A stretch of 64,000 nucleotides of DNA from positions 1 to 64,000 of the forward strand of contig JH720395.1 in NCBI GenBank assembly GCA_000231825.2, in the 5' to 3' direction. Under the pieces are notes generated by a model that did not search any database, was not told where the DNA came from, and saw only the letters and a program-made list of their open reading frames with translations. This DNA is from Tetrahymena elliotti 4EA. Taxonomy: Eukaryota > Ciliophora > Oligohymenophorea > Hymenostomatida > Tetrahymenidae. How positions within the stretch are numbered: the first letter of the stretch is position 1; every line of letters starts with the position of its first letter. Position numbers and translations under genes: made by a program. This document shows, piece after piece, positions 25,601 to 38,329 of the stretch.

Positions 25601-27006
25601 TATAAATCTAATATTTTTTTATTATTTAATATTTTGTATTTTTTGTTTGTGAATAATTTTACTGTATAATTGAATTCATGAATTAAGATTGAATAGGCTT
25701 TCTAAGTTTAGGTAGTATTTTTTAATTGATTTATATTGTAAAATCTATAATCTATTGAGTTAACTGAATAAAATTTTGATTGATATTATAATTGGCTAGA
25801 TACAGTTGACATTAAAGCTTTGGCAGTTGGATCTAAATAAGGCTCATAAAAAAAATACCCTTTATTCATAACAATTCATTAAATCAATATTTTAATACTT
25901 CTCTTTAATTAAATTACCTTAATTTTATTATGCAAACATATACCAAGGCCTACATCTTGGATCATATGGTTCAGTGTAATTTAAACCTTAACATGTTTCA
26001 TAATCAGCATATTTATAATATTTATAAGGGCTGTTTATTTAAAGTTATTAAACCATTGTATATCTTGGAAAAGAAATTAATTACCCAGAAGGAAAATAAA
26101 AGTAAATGGATGAAGTGTCTGCACTGCTAAAACCATACATCTTAATTAACCCTTGTTGTTTATTTAAAATAGCAGCTCTAGCATAAAAAGAAATGTAATC
26201 CACCTAATTTATTTTTAATTTTAATAAGTACATTTGTAAGCTATTTGATACTTACTTAAAAAATGATAATTAGAATTAAAAATTAAAATGAAGTTCATAT
26301 AAATTAATAAAATATCTACCATTTAGATAAATGATTTCTGTTCATTTGAGAGATTATTGTAATTAAAAACAGACCTAATTTAATAAAAATCCATGTAACG
26401 CTAACCCTTATAATATGTATAGTTAGCAGCTTCAGGACATTGATTTTCAAAATACTCCTTTTATGAACAAACAGTGAAAAGGGTATCTTAATTGTCTTTT
26501 TAAAATATTTTTAATCATTTTATTATAAAAATAAATAAGCAAAAATACATATTATCTAAGAAGATTAAATCTTGCTGAGCAAACTCTTAAAAACTAGCAA
26601 ATGTGTTTATGTCTTTTTTAATGATGTTTTTAAAATAAAAGCCTTAATTTTTATATAAAGTTACCTATTGAAAGCTATATTACTCTTGAATTTGTTAAGA
26701 CAGTGCAGAATTATATAATATTTGCTGCTGCATTTAGAGCATCGATTTAATGTTTTGCTCCTCCCTTTAATATTATAGATTTACAAAAAATATATCCATT
26801 TATATTCCAAGAGATTATGTTAGATTGATTATTTTAATAGTGATCTCTTTAATGAAACTAAAAAATTAAAAAAATCTATAAATAAAAGAATACCAGGCAT
26901 CAAGAGCTAGCCATAGACTTTTATAAAAAATGGTTAAAACAATCACAACACCTATGATAATAGGTAATGAAACTGTTAAAATTAATTTAATGATAACTTT
27001 CTTCAT
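22649..27006 (-). CDS. Cache-domain two-TM receptor-like protein, paralogue B
   Basis: This gene has the same plan and largely the same intron positions as paralogue A. Exon 1 (27006-26894, 113 nt) encodes an N-terminal TM (LTVSLPIIIGVVIVLTIF). Exon 2 (26764-26665, 100 nt) has exactly the length of its counterpart. Further exons encode SFYARAAILNKQQGL and TEPYDPRCRPWYMFAQQNQG, the dCache hallmark, then FFYEPYLDP. The last exon is open from about 25330 to the TGA at 22649 and holds the second TM and the long Asn/Gln-rich, helical cytoplasmic part. Between exon 2 and the segment beginning TLFTVCSQKEYFENQ (about 26650-26480) no phase-consistent splice was found. Either an intron was mis-modelled or this copy carries a frameshift; the intact 2.7-kb last exon favours a functional gene. 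A shared role with A as a membrane sensor is inferred. Confidence 0.8.
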
Positions 27007-27919
27007 AGTTTATAGTTAGTTCTACTTTATTTGAATCAGTTATTAAATTAAAATTATAATTGTTAATTAAGTAGACTTTTCATTATATTTAATTGTTGTT
27101 TAAAAAAAGCATAATTTTATTTTTGCTTTTATTTAACCATACACACATACATTCTGTTTTCAATGAACCAAAAATTATCTTCAAGTTATTTATCTATCAG
27201 TTTTAAAGGAGATTGATTTGTTCTTGACTAAATATACTTATTACTTTATTTTATTTTTCTTTTAAAAAAAAACTAGGGATTCATTCATTCTCATCCAGTT
27301 TGCATAATATTTTTTATTAAAACATAATCTAATTCCATATTATTCAATTAAAAATTTTTAGATTTTACAAATTTAAGTTGGAAACTAAAATTCCTCAGTA
27401 AAAATATATTTTAAAAGTCTCCTAAATATTAAGGAAAGAACTATTTTATTAAATAATTTTTTTTAAGATTTTAAAAATCATAAAAATTATTACTAATATC
27501 TAAATTTTTGCTCGCCATTTTAATGTGGTAGACATATCACCACTTCTTAATATGAATAACATTTTTAATATAATCCAACAACAAATAATACAGTATGCAA
27601 AAAAAGATGGGTTTTTCTTCAAATTAATAATAATACAGTAATTTCTCATTAATTAATCGTTCTACAAAATTAAAACAATTTTTGTGTAAAAAATGCAAAA
27701 ATTACCCTTATTTCAACAGTTTCCCCTTAGAAAATTCAAATAATTTTGAAAAAATAAGTGTTTTAAAGAATTTCATTATATTTCTTTTATCAATGAAAAG
27801 GATCTATAAAACCATGAATAATATCTAAATTTATTTTAAATTGTTTATAACAAATTATAATATTTTAAAGAATTAAGGATAAAGTTGATAATAAACATAC
27901 AAAAATATAAATTAGTAAT
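27007..27919. other. AT-rich intergenic region
   Basis: No gene is visible between the 5' end of Cache paralogue B and the 3' end of PSF2. Confidence 0.5.
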
Positions 27920-28764
27920 TCAATTTTAACTCATATGTTAAGATACTGTGAATTTTGAAATGTCCATGTTATTTTTCTTTAGAATAAATATAAGATTTGT
28001 TAGTAAGAATGAATAGATAGAATAAAGATTTACTTCAACAACTTTTTAAATGTTATTAATTCCTTGCATAAATAATTCAAGGACCTTTCTCTTTTTATTA
28101 ACTTCGTATTATGAGATATTATTAAATCTGACAAATTTAGTATTTTAATCTATTTTTAGCATTTTACTGTCGATTTTAGTTTCTCTTATATTTTCTATAT
28201 CATCAAGTACACTTCTTACTTTTTAAATATTTGTTATACTATCGCAGCAGCTATTTATTTGTTTATTTATGAAAAAAAGTTATTATTATTATAAATTAAA
28301 GTTAATGTTTTGTTTTGCTTACAATTTAATAAGAATGTGAGCTATTTCAAAAAATTGATAAGGAAGATTTTAGAGTTCATCACTTTGTTTTTCACTATCA
28401 AATACTTTTGTCAAGATTTACTCATTTAACCAATCAGGTGGAACTATTCTACATTTATTGCTTCTTTTTAAGTGAATGGCTAACCATAAAGGTACCTTTA
28501 AAGTATCAAAAAATCAATAAGCATTTATGAAGAGCCTCTTAAATAAATCATTTTTACCTTAGCTGGTATATTAGGTTTGAATGGACCAAAATCTCCCTAT
28601 TTATTTGAACATTATTTAAATGATCTAAACCTTCAAATTTAAATGATAAAAACCTAAATCAAATTATATGTTCTTTCTTCAGTATAACTAGGTAAAATGG
28701 TAGTCAAGTTAATTTATTTTATGAGGAAGTCTACCTCATTTAATGTTAATTAATCGTATTGCAT
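27920..28764 (-). CDS. PSF2: GINS complex subunit Psf2
   Basis: Psf2 (GINS2) is one of the four subunits of GINS, which with Cdc45 and Mcm2-7 forms the replicative CMG helicase in the nucleus. Five exons (28764-28654, 28596-28558, 28495-28323, 28250-28034 and 27976-27920) join in phase to 198 residues, close to the usual ~185. Family landmarks in order are [50 protein letters not shown], and [12 protein letters not shown]. The 13-codon exon 2 encodes exactly the conserved [13 protein letters not shown] block. The match is strong throughout, so identity is secure. Confidence 0.95.
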
Positions 28765-29612
28765 GAAAACTTAAATGTGTCTGTGTAGTTTAATCTATTT
28801 ATAATCAGAGTAGCTATTCTAAAAAATATTAAATACAAGTACTATTAAAGAATACAATCATACAAGTATTTTTTATATCTATTTTTGATCTATTTTTCAA
28901 CATTTAATTTTTCTATGAACTTAATTAATATTGTTTTTTTGCGCTAAAATTTAGGCGCGATAGATAGATAGATCCATAGAAAGATAACAAATATTCAAAA
29001 CGAAAATGAATAGATTAAATTTAAATTAATCTTGTCATTTATAAAATTTATTAACGTTAAATTGCTTAAAAAATTAATTAAGTAATTTGAAATGAATAAA
29101 AATTCAAATAAAAAATACTTAAATATTTTGATATTAATTAAGTCTGCTATTAACTTCTATAATATATTATGGATATCAAATTAAATTAGAAATGAAAATT
29201 TATTTATAAGCTCTTCATTTAATAAATTAAACAATATAGAGTATTTTTAACTTGTTTATAGAAGGTATGATATTAGGTAATATAAATATTTAAGAAAGAA
29301 GAGAAAAAATATTAAATTATTTATTTATTTATTTTTTTTTGGATTAAACTAGATAAAAGCTTTGGTTTATTATCTATTTATTACTTAATTACAGTAATAA
29401 ATTAGCTGCTCTTAAATGTGTTTCTTTTAAGTTTTTTACTATTTTAAAATTAATTTACATCAAATTTTTTATTATTTTGGATATATTATTGTTGTTATTA
29501 TCATTAGATGCTGCTATTATTTTTTATCTTTTTATTTTATTAATTCATTCATTCACATATGATTTGTTTATTTATTTAATGATTAAAGCTATGTATTCCT
29601 ATTTCTTTTGTT
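28765..29612. other. AT-rich region, possible extra HPt-gene exon
   Basis: The region is mostly low-complexity. The 29150-29560 part could, on the minus strand, hold a further exon of the HPt gene: from an acceptor near 29510 a frame reads SASNDNNNNNISKIIKNLMQ and stays open for about 90 codons. This may be chance in AT-rich sequence. A short (GATA)n tract lies near 28960-28974. Confidence 0.35.
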
Positions 29613-30812
29613 TCAGAAAATATTACAAGCATTACAGCAAGGCTGGTTTTTCTCTTGCTGCTCTAACTTGATATCATGGCTCCCAACTCCTTCTTCTTTT
29701 TTTTCATTTGAATCTGCAACTAAAGTGCTATTTTCTTCTTTTATAGGGGCAGCTGATCCTTATTGTAGAGTTTATTGATTCTTTTTTTATTCATCTTTAT
29801 CCTAAGTAACTTATCTCATTGAAGACTCTTTAATTGCCTATGAATTTTCATTACCAACAGATCCAACTTGCTAAGACTTTTATAATTTTTCTGTTTGGCT
29901 AGTTTACTACTTTTCAAGATTTTTGCTATTGTAATTGCTATTGTTGTTATTGTTATTTGTGCTTGCATTTGTGTTCTAATCATCTTTATAAGGTATTTTG
30001 AAACGCTTAAAATAAAATTTGTAGCAATCATCAACTAAATTTATATGAAAAAAATAAAAATTATTAATTTAAACTATTTCATTTTGGTCATTTTATGTTG
30101 TAAATCTACTGTTATTTATTTTGATTATTTCAAATGACTATACGCTACTTGAATTTAATGCTTAATAAACAAAGAGATTTGTAGATTTCAAAAAAACTTA
30201 GCTAAAATATAATGTTGGATGGAATAGAATTTATTTAAATTTTAAGTTGTTTGAAACAACCCAAAAAAGGAAAATATTTTAATGAAAAGTTTACTTTGTT
30301 TCTTTGCTGTTTCATAATTATACTTTTCTGCATAATCAGGGTAATTATTGTAAAAATATCTTAACAAAGCAATCATTTCAGTAAGAATAAAAAGGGATTC
30401 TTAATAAACTTTCATCTTATCTTCTTCAGTAAAAGTCAGCTTTATTTCTCCATTTTTATCTGGTATTCTTTCACGAATAAACATTTGCAATTTATCAGAA
30501 ACTTCGCCAACAATAAATGGACTTAAATACCTAAAAATAAATATTAAAAAAGAGCTATAGTGTAATCTTGGAAAGATAAAGCTAATATATTAAATACCCC
30601 AATGATCCTTTAATACTATGTGCTCCTTCTTTTAGAGATAAATAGTTTTCAGTGAGCATGCCCTCATATATTCTGCTAAAATCTTTGTCAAATTACAGAT
30701 TTTTATAGTTATCTTCAAATAATTTATACATCTCTTCAGTTTATAACTAAATACCCTTTTAGATATCAATAGGTATATAATTCTCATCAAACGCTTTAAA
30801 ATAATTTATCAT
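29613..30812 (-). CDS. Histidine phosphotransfer (HPt) protein with Q/N-rich tail
   Basis: Three exons (30812-30598, 30530-30295, 30034-29613) join in phase to 290 residues. Residues ~1-145 are predicted mostly helical and contain LKEGAHSIKGSLGYLSPFIV. This matches the HPt signature AHxIKGSxxYL, so His65 would be the phosphorylated residue. HPt domains relay phosphate between hybrid histidine kinases and response regulators. The domain has an insertion (PDKNGEIKLTFTEEDKMKVY) between two helices. The tail after residue 150 is low-complexity and rich in Asn, Gln, Lys, Ser and Glu. It ends QPCCNACNIF, so the last four residues, CNIF, fit a CaaX prenylation box with extra upstream Cys. A GT at the same place could instead be a splice donor to a further exon, which would remove the CaaX box. 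Upstream exons are also possible. Confidence 0.8.
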
Positions 30813-32708
30813 GGAAGACCTAAAATATTTCTTTAATACAACACCTATTTAGTTTATCCTATATATTTCAATTTAATCTGTATCTTAAGAGTAACAACAA
30901 TTAAATTTTATTTTTCAGACTCTGTCTGTCTATTTATCTATCTATCTATTTGTATATTATTTAATTAATTATTTCTTGGATTGCTTCTTTATTTCTTTTT
31001 GCTTATTTTATATTTATTTATCTTATGATAATTTATGCGCAACTAGAAAATATTTATTTTGTTAGTGAACTCCTAAGTTGAACTTTTTTATTTTCATTAC
31101 ATTTATTAATAAATTATTATATTATCTTAGTGTATTGTTCATTAAGCTACACAATCTTGTCTTTATTTACAACTCACATAATCTTCTTACTGATTTTTTA
31201 CCAATCATCTCTTCATTTAAAAATAAAATTTTTGTTAATTAGAATCTCTTTTATGTTCTTTAATTTCTTCTACTTACTTTAAAATCTGAATTTTTCATTT
31301 TTCTTTTTATTATTCTTTCTTCACTACTTATTTATCTCAATATAAATTAGATGAAAATAATTTTATTATTTCTAAATAAAAACTCACCAATTTTATTTTA
31401 ATGAAAAAAAAACAAAAAAATTTTAATGTCTTTTATTATTTATTTTCATATCTTCACTAATTCTTTTATCAAATCTAAGTATTTTCTAACAAAAAATTGT
31501 TAATGCATAACTTTTGAAGAAATTAACAATAGAAAGTGACAAAAAAAGACTACACAAATTAAAGCAAATAAAAACTAATAAAACTCTAAGTTTTATCAAA
31601 TCTAATAAAAAATAAATTATCAAATACTTTCCTATTATTAATAAATTATTTCATTTTATTTTGATCAAAATTAACTCATAAAATAATTTTTTTGAAATAA
31701 TTAAAAAATATTTTTTCATTAATTTCAATTAAAAATTAAAACCAAGCTTTCAATAAAAAACCATTTGATAGATAATTAATATACTTCTCAAAAATTCAGT
31801 CTGCATATTTGCAATACTTGTTTATTAAAGTTCATCTTTACTTTAGCATAATTTTTTCAATTAATTCAAAAATGAAAGGAAAGTTTAAAAGGAAAAGAAT
31901 GAGAGACATTTCTTTTGAAAACTAAGTTTTCTTACGAATTTTTTTCTCTATAGAATATCTTTTTTTATAAAAGAATACATAGTGGCTGGCATTGATTGAT
32001 CAGCAATTTTGATCAAAAAATTTTATCTAATATAAATTAGAAATAAGATATAATTTTAAACATTTAAGAGGTTTAGTTATTAGATAAAGTGGATTATTTT
32101 TTCACAATAGATACAAAATATGATTAAATTTAATAGAATATTATGTTTAGATAATTTTTAGTTTTTCAAAAAATCGATTTTTTTGGCTTTTACATCATCT
32201 TTATAAAGTAAATTTCAAAAAACAAATAAAATATTTTTTTTTGAATCGAACCAACTGCTTTATTTTTTCAAGTATTTCATTAATTTTTTTGTAAAAGAAG
32301 AAGTCTTGAAAGTGAAAAAATCTTACAAAAACAATCAAACGAGATGATAACTTCATATATCTTATAAATTTATCTACCCTTCAATTCCTAATCAATTTTT
32401 TTATTTTATGTTTTTCTTTTGCAACCTCATCTATTTTTTTTGTTGCAAATCTGAGTAATGAATGAGGTTATTTGGTAAATCAATTCCATAAACTTAAAAA
32501 AATAATAAAGTAAATAATTTTTTTTATTAAATTGATAGATAGATAGATATTTTAATAAAAAACCTTTTTTGATGAACTCTAAATAAGATATGATAAAATA
32601 AATCATTTATGAGTTTATTATAAATTAAAGTTAGAAAATATTGAATTTAAATGAAAAATGAATATGAAATTAGAATAATAAATTAACAATAAATAATAAA
32701 TAGTTAGC
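30813..32708. other. AT-rich intergenic region
   Basis: About 1.9 kb of AT-rich DNA with no coding-like frame. It has long A and T runs and short (CTAT)n or (GATA)n tracts near 30928-30948 and 32537-32551. Confidence 0.5.
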
Positions 32709-35417
32709 TCATACTTAAATGATATTATAAATATTTTCTTTTAATTTATTAAATTATTCTAATGAAACTTATTCTTTGACTGTTGAAACAGATTTCTTGC
32801 TAATTAAAATCCACTTTTATTTTTGAGATGAATAAAGCTTTTCTAGCAAGCAAATAAAAAGAATGGTCATCATGATGTTTTTGTTTTTAAATTGTGAATC
32901 AAGCTAGATAAGTTGCTCAAATTAGGATGAAATAAATTACTTTATTATTTTTTCATCATAATTTAAAACACCTTCTGAGTCAGCTAAACTTAGTAGCTAC
33001 TCTAACTTCATGTATTTGCAATCATCTTATTTTTCATCTTCTTTTTCTATTTTTTCAGCTTTCTTATTTTCTTTAAACTTTTTAATCTCATAAGATGCTT
33101 TCATTTTTTCAGGTTTAGAGGGTTTTTCTTAAAGTCCTCTTAAAGAACTAGTTTTGCATTCTTCAAATACTTATGAGCTTTCTTATATTTGTTATTAATT
33201 GAAATTTTCACATATTTTTGAACTTGATTTCAATTATTTTTCATCTTTCATAGAGCGCATCATAGGAGCATCTGTTTACATATAAGAAAGACTACTTTAA
33301 GGTCTTAAAACCCCTATTTAATTTCTTGGTTAACTGCTGGCACATTTAGCAAGAACTCTAACCTTCTACCTTGCATTGTTAAGATCATAGCTCGAAGAAG
33401 AAGAAGTAGTTGTAGCAGTCGAAAGTAAGAAACACTCTTTTTAACGGTATGGATGAGTAAAATTATGGAAAAGTTTGTTTGAAATATAGATCTATTTGGG
33501 TAAAGATTGGAATTAAGCTTTTTAAGAATCATCTGATTATTAAATAAGACAAATTAAGGCAGTATTATTGGTTATTAATTAGTAATCTATAGCTTATTAT
33601 TCAGCTTATTGTAAATTTATTTGATGATTTTCTGATTAATAAGTGATTTATTAAAGCTTTCCTAACTTAAATACTGATTCTTTAAGTTCTTAATTGCAAG
33701 TAAATGAATCGCTGCTCAATAATTTAATTTATTTAACTACATCTTTCTTTATTGAAGAGTCATAATACTGAATAGTAATTATTTTCTTTTCTTCAGAAAT
33801 CTCATCAAGTTTTACTAATGGTGGAAGGAAGAAATGTAAATTGAAGATTTCTTCTTTAAGAATGAAAGGAATATTTGCAGGATCAGGATAGACTGCTTCA
33901 AATAATTCTTTATCATAGCTTACTTAAAACTTATCAAGGGTTGCAGTAATAGTTTTATATAAAATTTTAATAATTGTTGAGGAGAGATCTTAATCAAATG
34001 AAACCATTTCATAAATGCCTTTTCCAGCAACAGCGCTTTCTTCAATTAAAATTTTATCAGCTGAAGAACCTAATCCAATGAAGTGGACTCTATTACGTTT
34101 ATTATTTTTTTTTATTTGCTAGATAACAGCTAAGCGATTCTAAACGGCTCCGTCTGTAAGTACAAATATTTATCTACTATAACCCTTAATCTTCTAACTG
34201 TAATTAAATATTTCATTTAAGGGACTTAAGATATCAGTTCCATTCAAGTCAGCATCGTAGTTTTTAATCTTTTCACATGCAAATTTAAGTGTTTAGCTAC
34301 TATATTTCTATGATTATTAGTATAATTTTCTGTAAGAAGAACCAAAACCGTATACATTAAAATAACTATTTGGTGGTAAACTTTATAAAAACAATTATAA
34401 AGCTTCTAATGCCTTTTAAATAGGCTTACCTTTCATAGAACCACTTCTGTCTATCAAAAATATATATTCACTTTTAGATGATTTTATATGATCAATTAAT
34501 TCTTCATTCATTTTTTCTTCAAATTACTCTGTAACAATATCTTCTCCATTATTTAAAGAAGCTTTTATTGCATCATCTAATTCTTAAGTTTATTTCTAGT
34601 TTAAATCTGGTAAAAAGGATACCATAATAGACTCTCTTACAGGTAATAAAGCTTATTTTACTTTATCTTCTTCATAAATCTTACTTTATCCATAAATAAC
34701 TTGGGGTTCAAACATTCCTTCAAAGGCAAATAATACTTTAAAGTGATAATGTTCTTTATTTTCTATTTTGTATAACTTAAATTATGTATTGAATTCATCA
34801 ATTGTGTTCTTATCAATAGCATTTTTTTTATCAATGCAATCAGCAGAAATTATTTTATTTGTGCATGAAATGTTAAGTGTCAGAATATTCTAACCAAGTT
34901 TAGCTTCCACTTCATCTTCTACATGAATTACAGGAATATTTACTAAATAATATTTATTTAAATATGTTTAGAGCTGTTATGAAAAAGTTATTGTTATTTT
35001 AACTTCTTCATTAGGTGGTAAATTTCCTAAGCTAATCTTCAAGTATTCATCTTTATCATCACTTTTTAATTCAGCATAAGAAACTAAATTCCCTTCTTAC
35101 ATGTTTTCTTAGTATTCTTGTTATGCTGCTTATTTAGATTTAACTATTCCTTTAATGTTTTTATCTTAATATTAAGCTGAAAAAGATTCTAAGCAAATCT
35201 CTTCAGATAGAGGAAACAAATATACTGATTCTGAGTATTCATATGGAGACACACTTTTAAATGTCTAATTGACTGTCATTTTAAGAATATTATTTATCAC
35301 ATGACACTCATATTATATCTTTGTCAAGGTTCCTGGTGTTTATTATTATTTATTTTATAAGTTATAGGCAATAACTCTAATATCATTTGGCCTTCTTTAA
35401 CATAAGCAAATTCTCAT
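32709..35417 (-). CDS. VIT and von Willebrand factor A domain protein
   Basis: Intronless gene of 902 residues. Residues ~30-170 fit a VIT domain (VNQTFKSVSPYEYSESVYLF, QYQDKNIKGIVKSKQAAQQEY, LKISLGNLPPNEEVKITITF). A von Willebrand A domain follows at about 318-500. It has an intact MIDAS: FLIDRSGSM (Asp near 323), the Thr of NGTDIL, and the Asp of IFVLTDGAV. The C-terminal ~270 residues include YQLITNNTALICL, typical of VIT/vWA proteins, then a Ser-rich and a charged helical region. Proteins of this plan include PARP4- and inter-alpha-trypsin-inhibitor-like families and many ciliate paralogues. There is no PARP domain here and no signal peptide, so an intracellular scaffold role is likely but unproven. 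The start at 35417 is the first ATG in frame. Confidence 0.9.
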
Positions 35418-36429
35418 TTTTGCTTCTCTTTTTTTTGTTAATGTTTTTATTATTTTAATTATGTTCTTGCTTTTTTTAATAATTATATTTGTTTCCTATT
35501 CATAATCAAATCTATTAATTTAATAACTTTCATTCAATTATTAATTAATTATTAATAAATATTTGTGTCACCTTCAAAAATTTGTTTCACCTTTAATTTA
35601 TCATTGAAATGAAACAGAATTTATCAATATATAGGAAAATGTAATTAATTTATTATTATTCTTTGCCGATCGGCTTTACTTTTCTCAATGGACATACAAT
35701 TTTTTACTTATCCATTCTTTTCAGAATTAATAAATTATTATTTCATCTAAATTCCATTTAAATGTCTATTTTTCCGTGAGAATCCAAATCAGAAAATAAA
35801 TAAATTCAAGTATCTCAAATCAGCAAAAAACATTTTTAGGGTATTTTAAAAGATCTTCATTCTATTACTTTAAACCTCAAATTAAATCTCTACTACTTTC
35901 ATTCATATTTATTCAAAATTTTGATCAAAGCTATACCTTTATTAAATCTTTATCAAATAGTAGATCTTCTATTTTAAAACTTAACCTTCTATTATATTGA
36001 TTTAGGTAAGAAAAACCTTTATTTAGAAGTAAAATAATTATTATAAAAATATTATTGTCAAATCTCTTTTATAAAAAGAACTAAAATGTAATATGTTTTT
36101 TAAAATAAGATTTTATTTTAAAGAGGATATTAATATGTCATATGGCAATATTGTAGATAGCGTAAACAAAAGACTTCACTTATTTTATCAGAATAAAAAA
36201 ATTTAATATTTAAATTCTAACTTTTTAAATCAAATTTGTTTTTCTACATTTTTTTGTTCAAGAAAAAGGAGCATTTTAAAAAGGATAAAACATAAATCTT
36301 TAAGATCTCAAAGAATTAAAAGATGTGGTAAATATTTCGTATTTTTTCAGCTATTTTGCTTTATATTAGGTCAAAAATATCTAGAAAAATAAATGAAAGA
36401 ATTAATTAATTTAAGATAATAATTAAAAA
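35418..36429. other. AT-rich intergenic region
   Basis: No gene is visible. The stretch includes the 5' region of the VIT/vWA gene; a small palindrome (GCCGATCGGC) lies near 35666. Confidence 0.45.
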
Positions 36430-36912
36430 ACCCTCCCTGGTCAAAATTGAAAATTTGGGTTAATCCCGAATAATATTTAAGATGAAAAATTCTCATAATT
36501 TGTTTAATCTTTTGGAAATTTAAAAAATATTAAAAATTTAAAACTTTTCCTTCAAGATAAACAACATTAACATTTTAGGAGCATAGATAGTTTTTGAAGC
36601 TTTAGAAAAATGTTAAAACATTTCTGATTTAACTCTGTGTGTTAGCTGGAAATAAAATATAAGGAAAAATAGAAAAATACTAATAAATTTCTAAATCTTT
36701 TGAAAAATACCTGAAGCTAGCAAATTCAGATTTTTAACTTGACCATAACTAAATTCAAAATGGAGAAGCTGAATCCATGCTTTATTTTTAGGAAAATGTC
36801 AGAATATTATGAATATAAAACTAAATTTATAAAAGAATAATTTATCAAGAGAATAATAGGAGGTAATACATGATTAGATGTAAAATAGTTTAAAGAAAGC
36901 AAACAAATTAGA
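36430..36912 (+). pseudogene. LRR gene 3'-end pseudogene fragment
   Basis: The nucleotide sequence follows the 3' end of the intact LRR gene, including the stretch that ends in the intact gene with NKLEILM and a TGA. Several single-base changes and small indels move the frame, and the reading frame is not open throughout. No separate start is present. It is the gene portion of the larger degenerate duplication. Confidence 0.8.
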
Positions 36913-37755
36913 AATACTAATGTGATAATAATAATAATAATAAGAAATACTTTTATGCTTCAGACAATGTTAAAGATTTTTATTTAAATAAAAAAAATTT
37001 TAAGAATGATAAATTCTACTTCTTTATCTGAACGTTTACTTTATTATTTAGTTTTATTTGTTTGTTATTTTCTCTACTTTTGAAATTATTTTTACAAGTA
37101 TTATTTTTATTTAAATAAAATAAAATAATAAAAGAAATTAAAAAAATTTTTTGATATCATTTTATGCTATTATTCAAAAATGAAAAAATAAAAACTATTT
37201 GTCTAAAATAAACAAAAAATAAAAGTACTTACTTGTGAATCTCTGTTGTAATAATAATATTAATAAAAATGATCCACTAGAAAAGTCATATAAATGAATA
37301 AATAAATAGTTTATGAATTAATTTGAGTTGATTTAAGCTAACAAATATTTATTAAAGTATATGGTACAATTTATTATTATTTTGTAAAATCATTCATTTG
37401 AATATTTATTGATTAGCATAGATTTTGAAATAAGAATTAGATTCAAATAAGATTTTGAAAAATTAGTTAGTATTTGAATTAAATATAGGTAGGTAATATT
37501 TATTTTATCAATTGAAAATTATGGATTTCTAGCAAAAAAACAGCTAAAATAACCTATTTAATACTTTAAAAAGTACTTCATAGTTATTATCTAAATCCTT
37601 ATTTGAAATTAAGCAGAAATTAGTAAATAAGGAATCAGAGTGACATAGTCTCCTCCTACATTTACTAATTATTCTCAAAAATAAAATGGAATAGTAAAAT
37701 CTTTGATATAACATGTTTAATAAATTATTTGTTAAAATCATTTAAAAAATACTCA
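36430..37755 (+). repeat. Degenerate segmental duplication of the LRR/ALMS gene junction
   Basis: This segment is a diverged copy of about 43080-44480. It contains the last ~480 bp of the LRR gene (about 36430-36912), the spacer, and the first exon of the ALMS-motif gene (ATG at about 37521). Landmarks such as AAAACTTTTCCTTCAAGATA and GAATCAGAGTGACATAG occur in both copies in the same order. Indels and substitutions break the frames here, and the exon-1 copy runs into a TGA within about 40 codons. The downstream copy is the intact one. Confidence 0.85.
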
Positions 37756-38329
37756 AAGTAAATTTTATAAATAAAAAATTTTAATAATTTGACATATTAT
37801 GTAAATCCTCAAACAATTCTTTATATTTTCACCCAAAAAATTTTCTGTAATTTCTTTTACTCAATTCTAAAAAATATTGATTTATTTTTTGTAAAATTTT
37901 GTTTTTTTGAAAGTTTCTAGTGTATCCTAACAAACAAATAGAACTTTTTATATTTCATTCATTTTAAAATGAAAGATTAGTTTTTAATTTCTAATTTATT
38001 CTATTTATTCAAAATCAAAATTTAATGTAAATTTTCATATTTTGGAGTAAAAAATCAAAATCCACCTCTAAAAAGAAATTTTTTTAATTGAACTATGAAA
38101 TATGTCATATCTGATATCTGGTGTATTCTGAAAAATTGAATTAAAAAAAATGGTATGTTTTCTCCATTTATTTTTTATTAGAAAACAGCAAAATAATAAG
38201 ATTTTTTCATCTTTTACCTAAATAATATTTAAATTACAAAATACAATATGCGAATCAATATCATTTTCAAAATAATTTTTCATTTAATTACGATTAATTA
38301 TTGATTAATTTAGTTTTCCCAAATTGAAT

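Noticed and set aside
32230..32270. GGTTCGATTC-like sequence on the minus strand as a tRNA T-arm
   Set aside because: No matching acceptor, D- or anticodon arms could be found around it.
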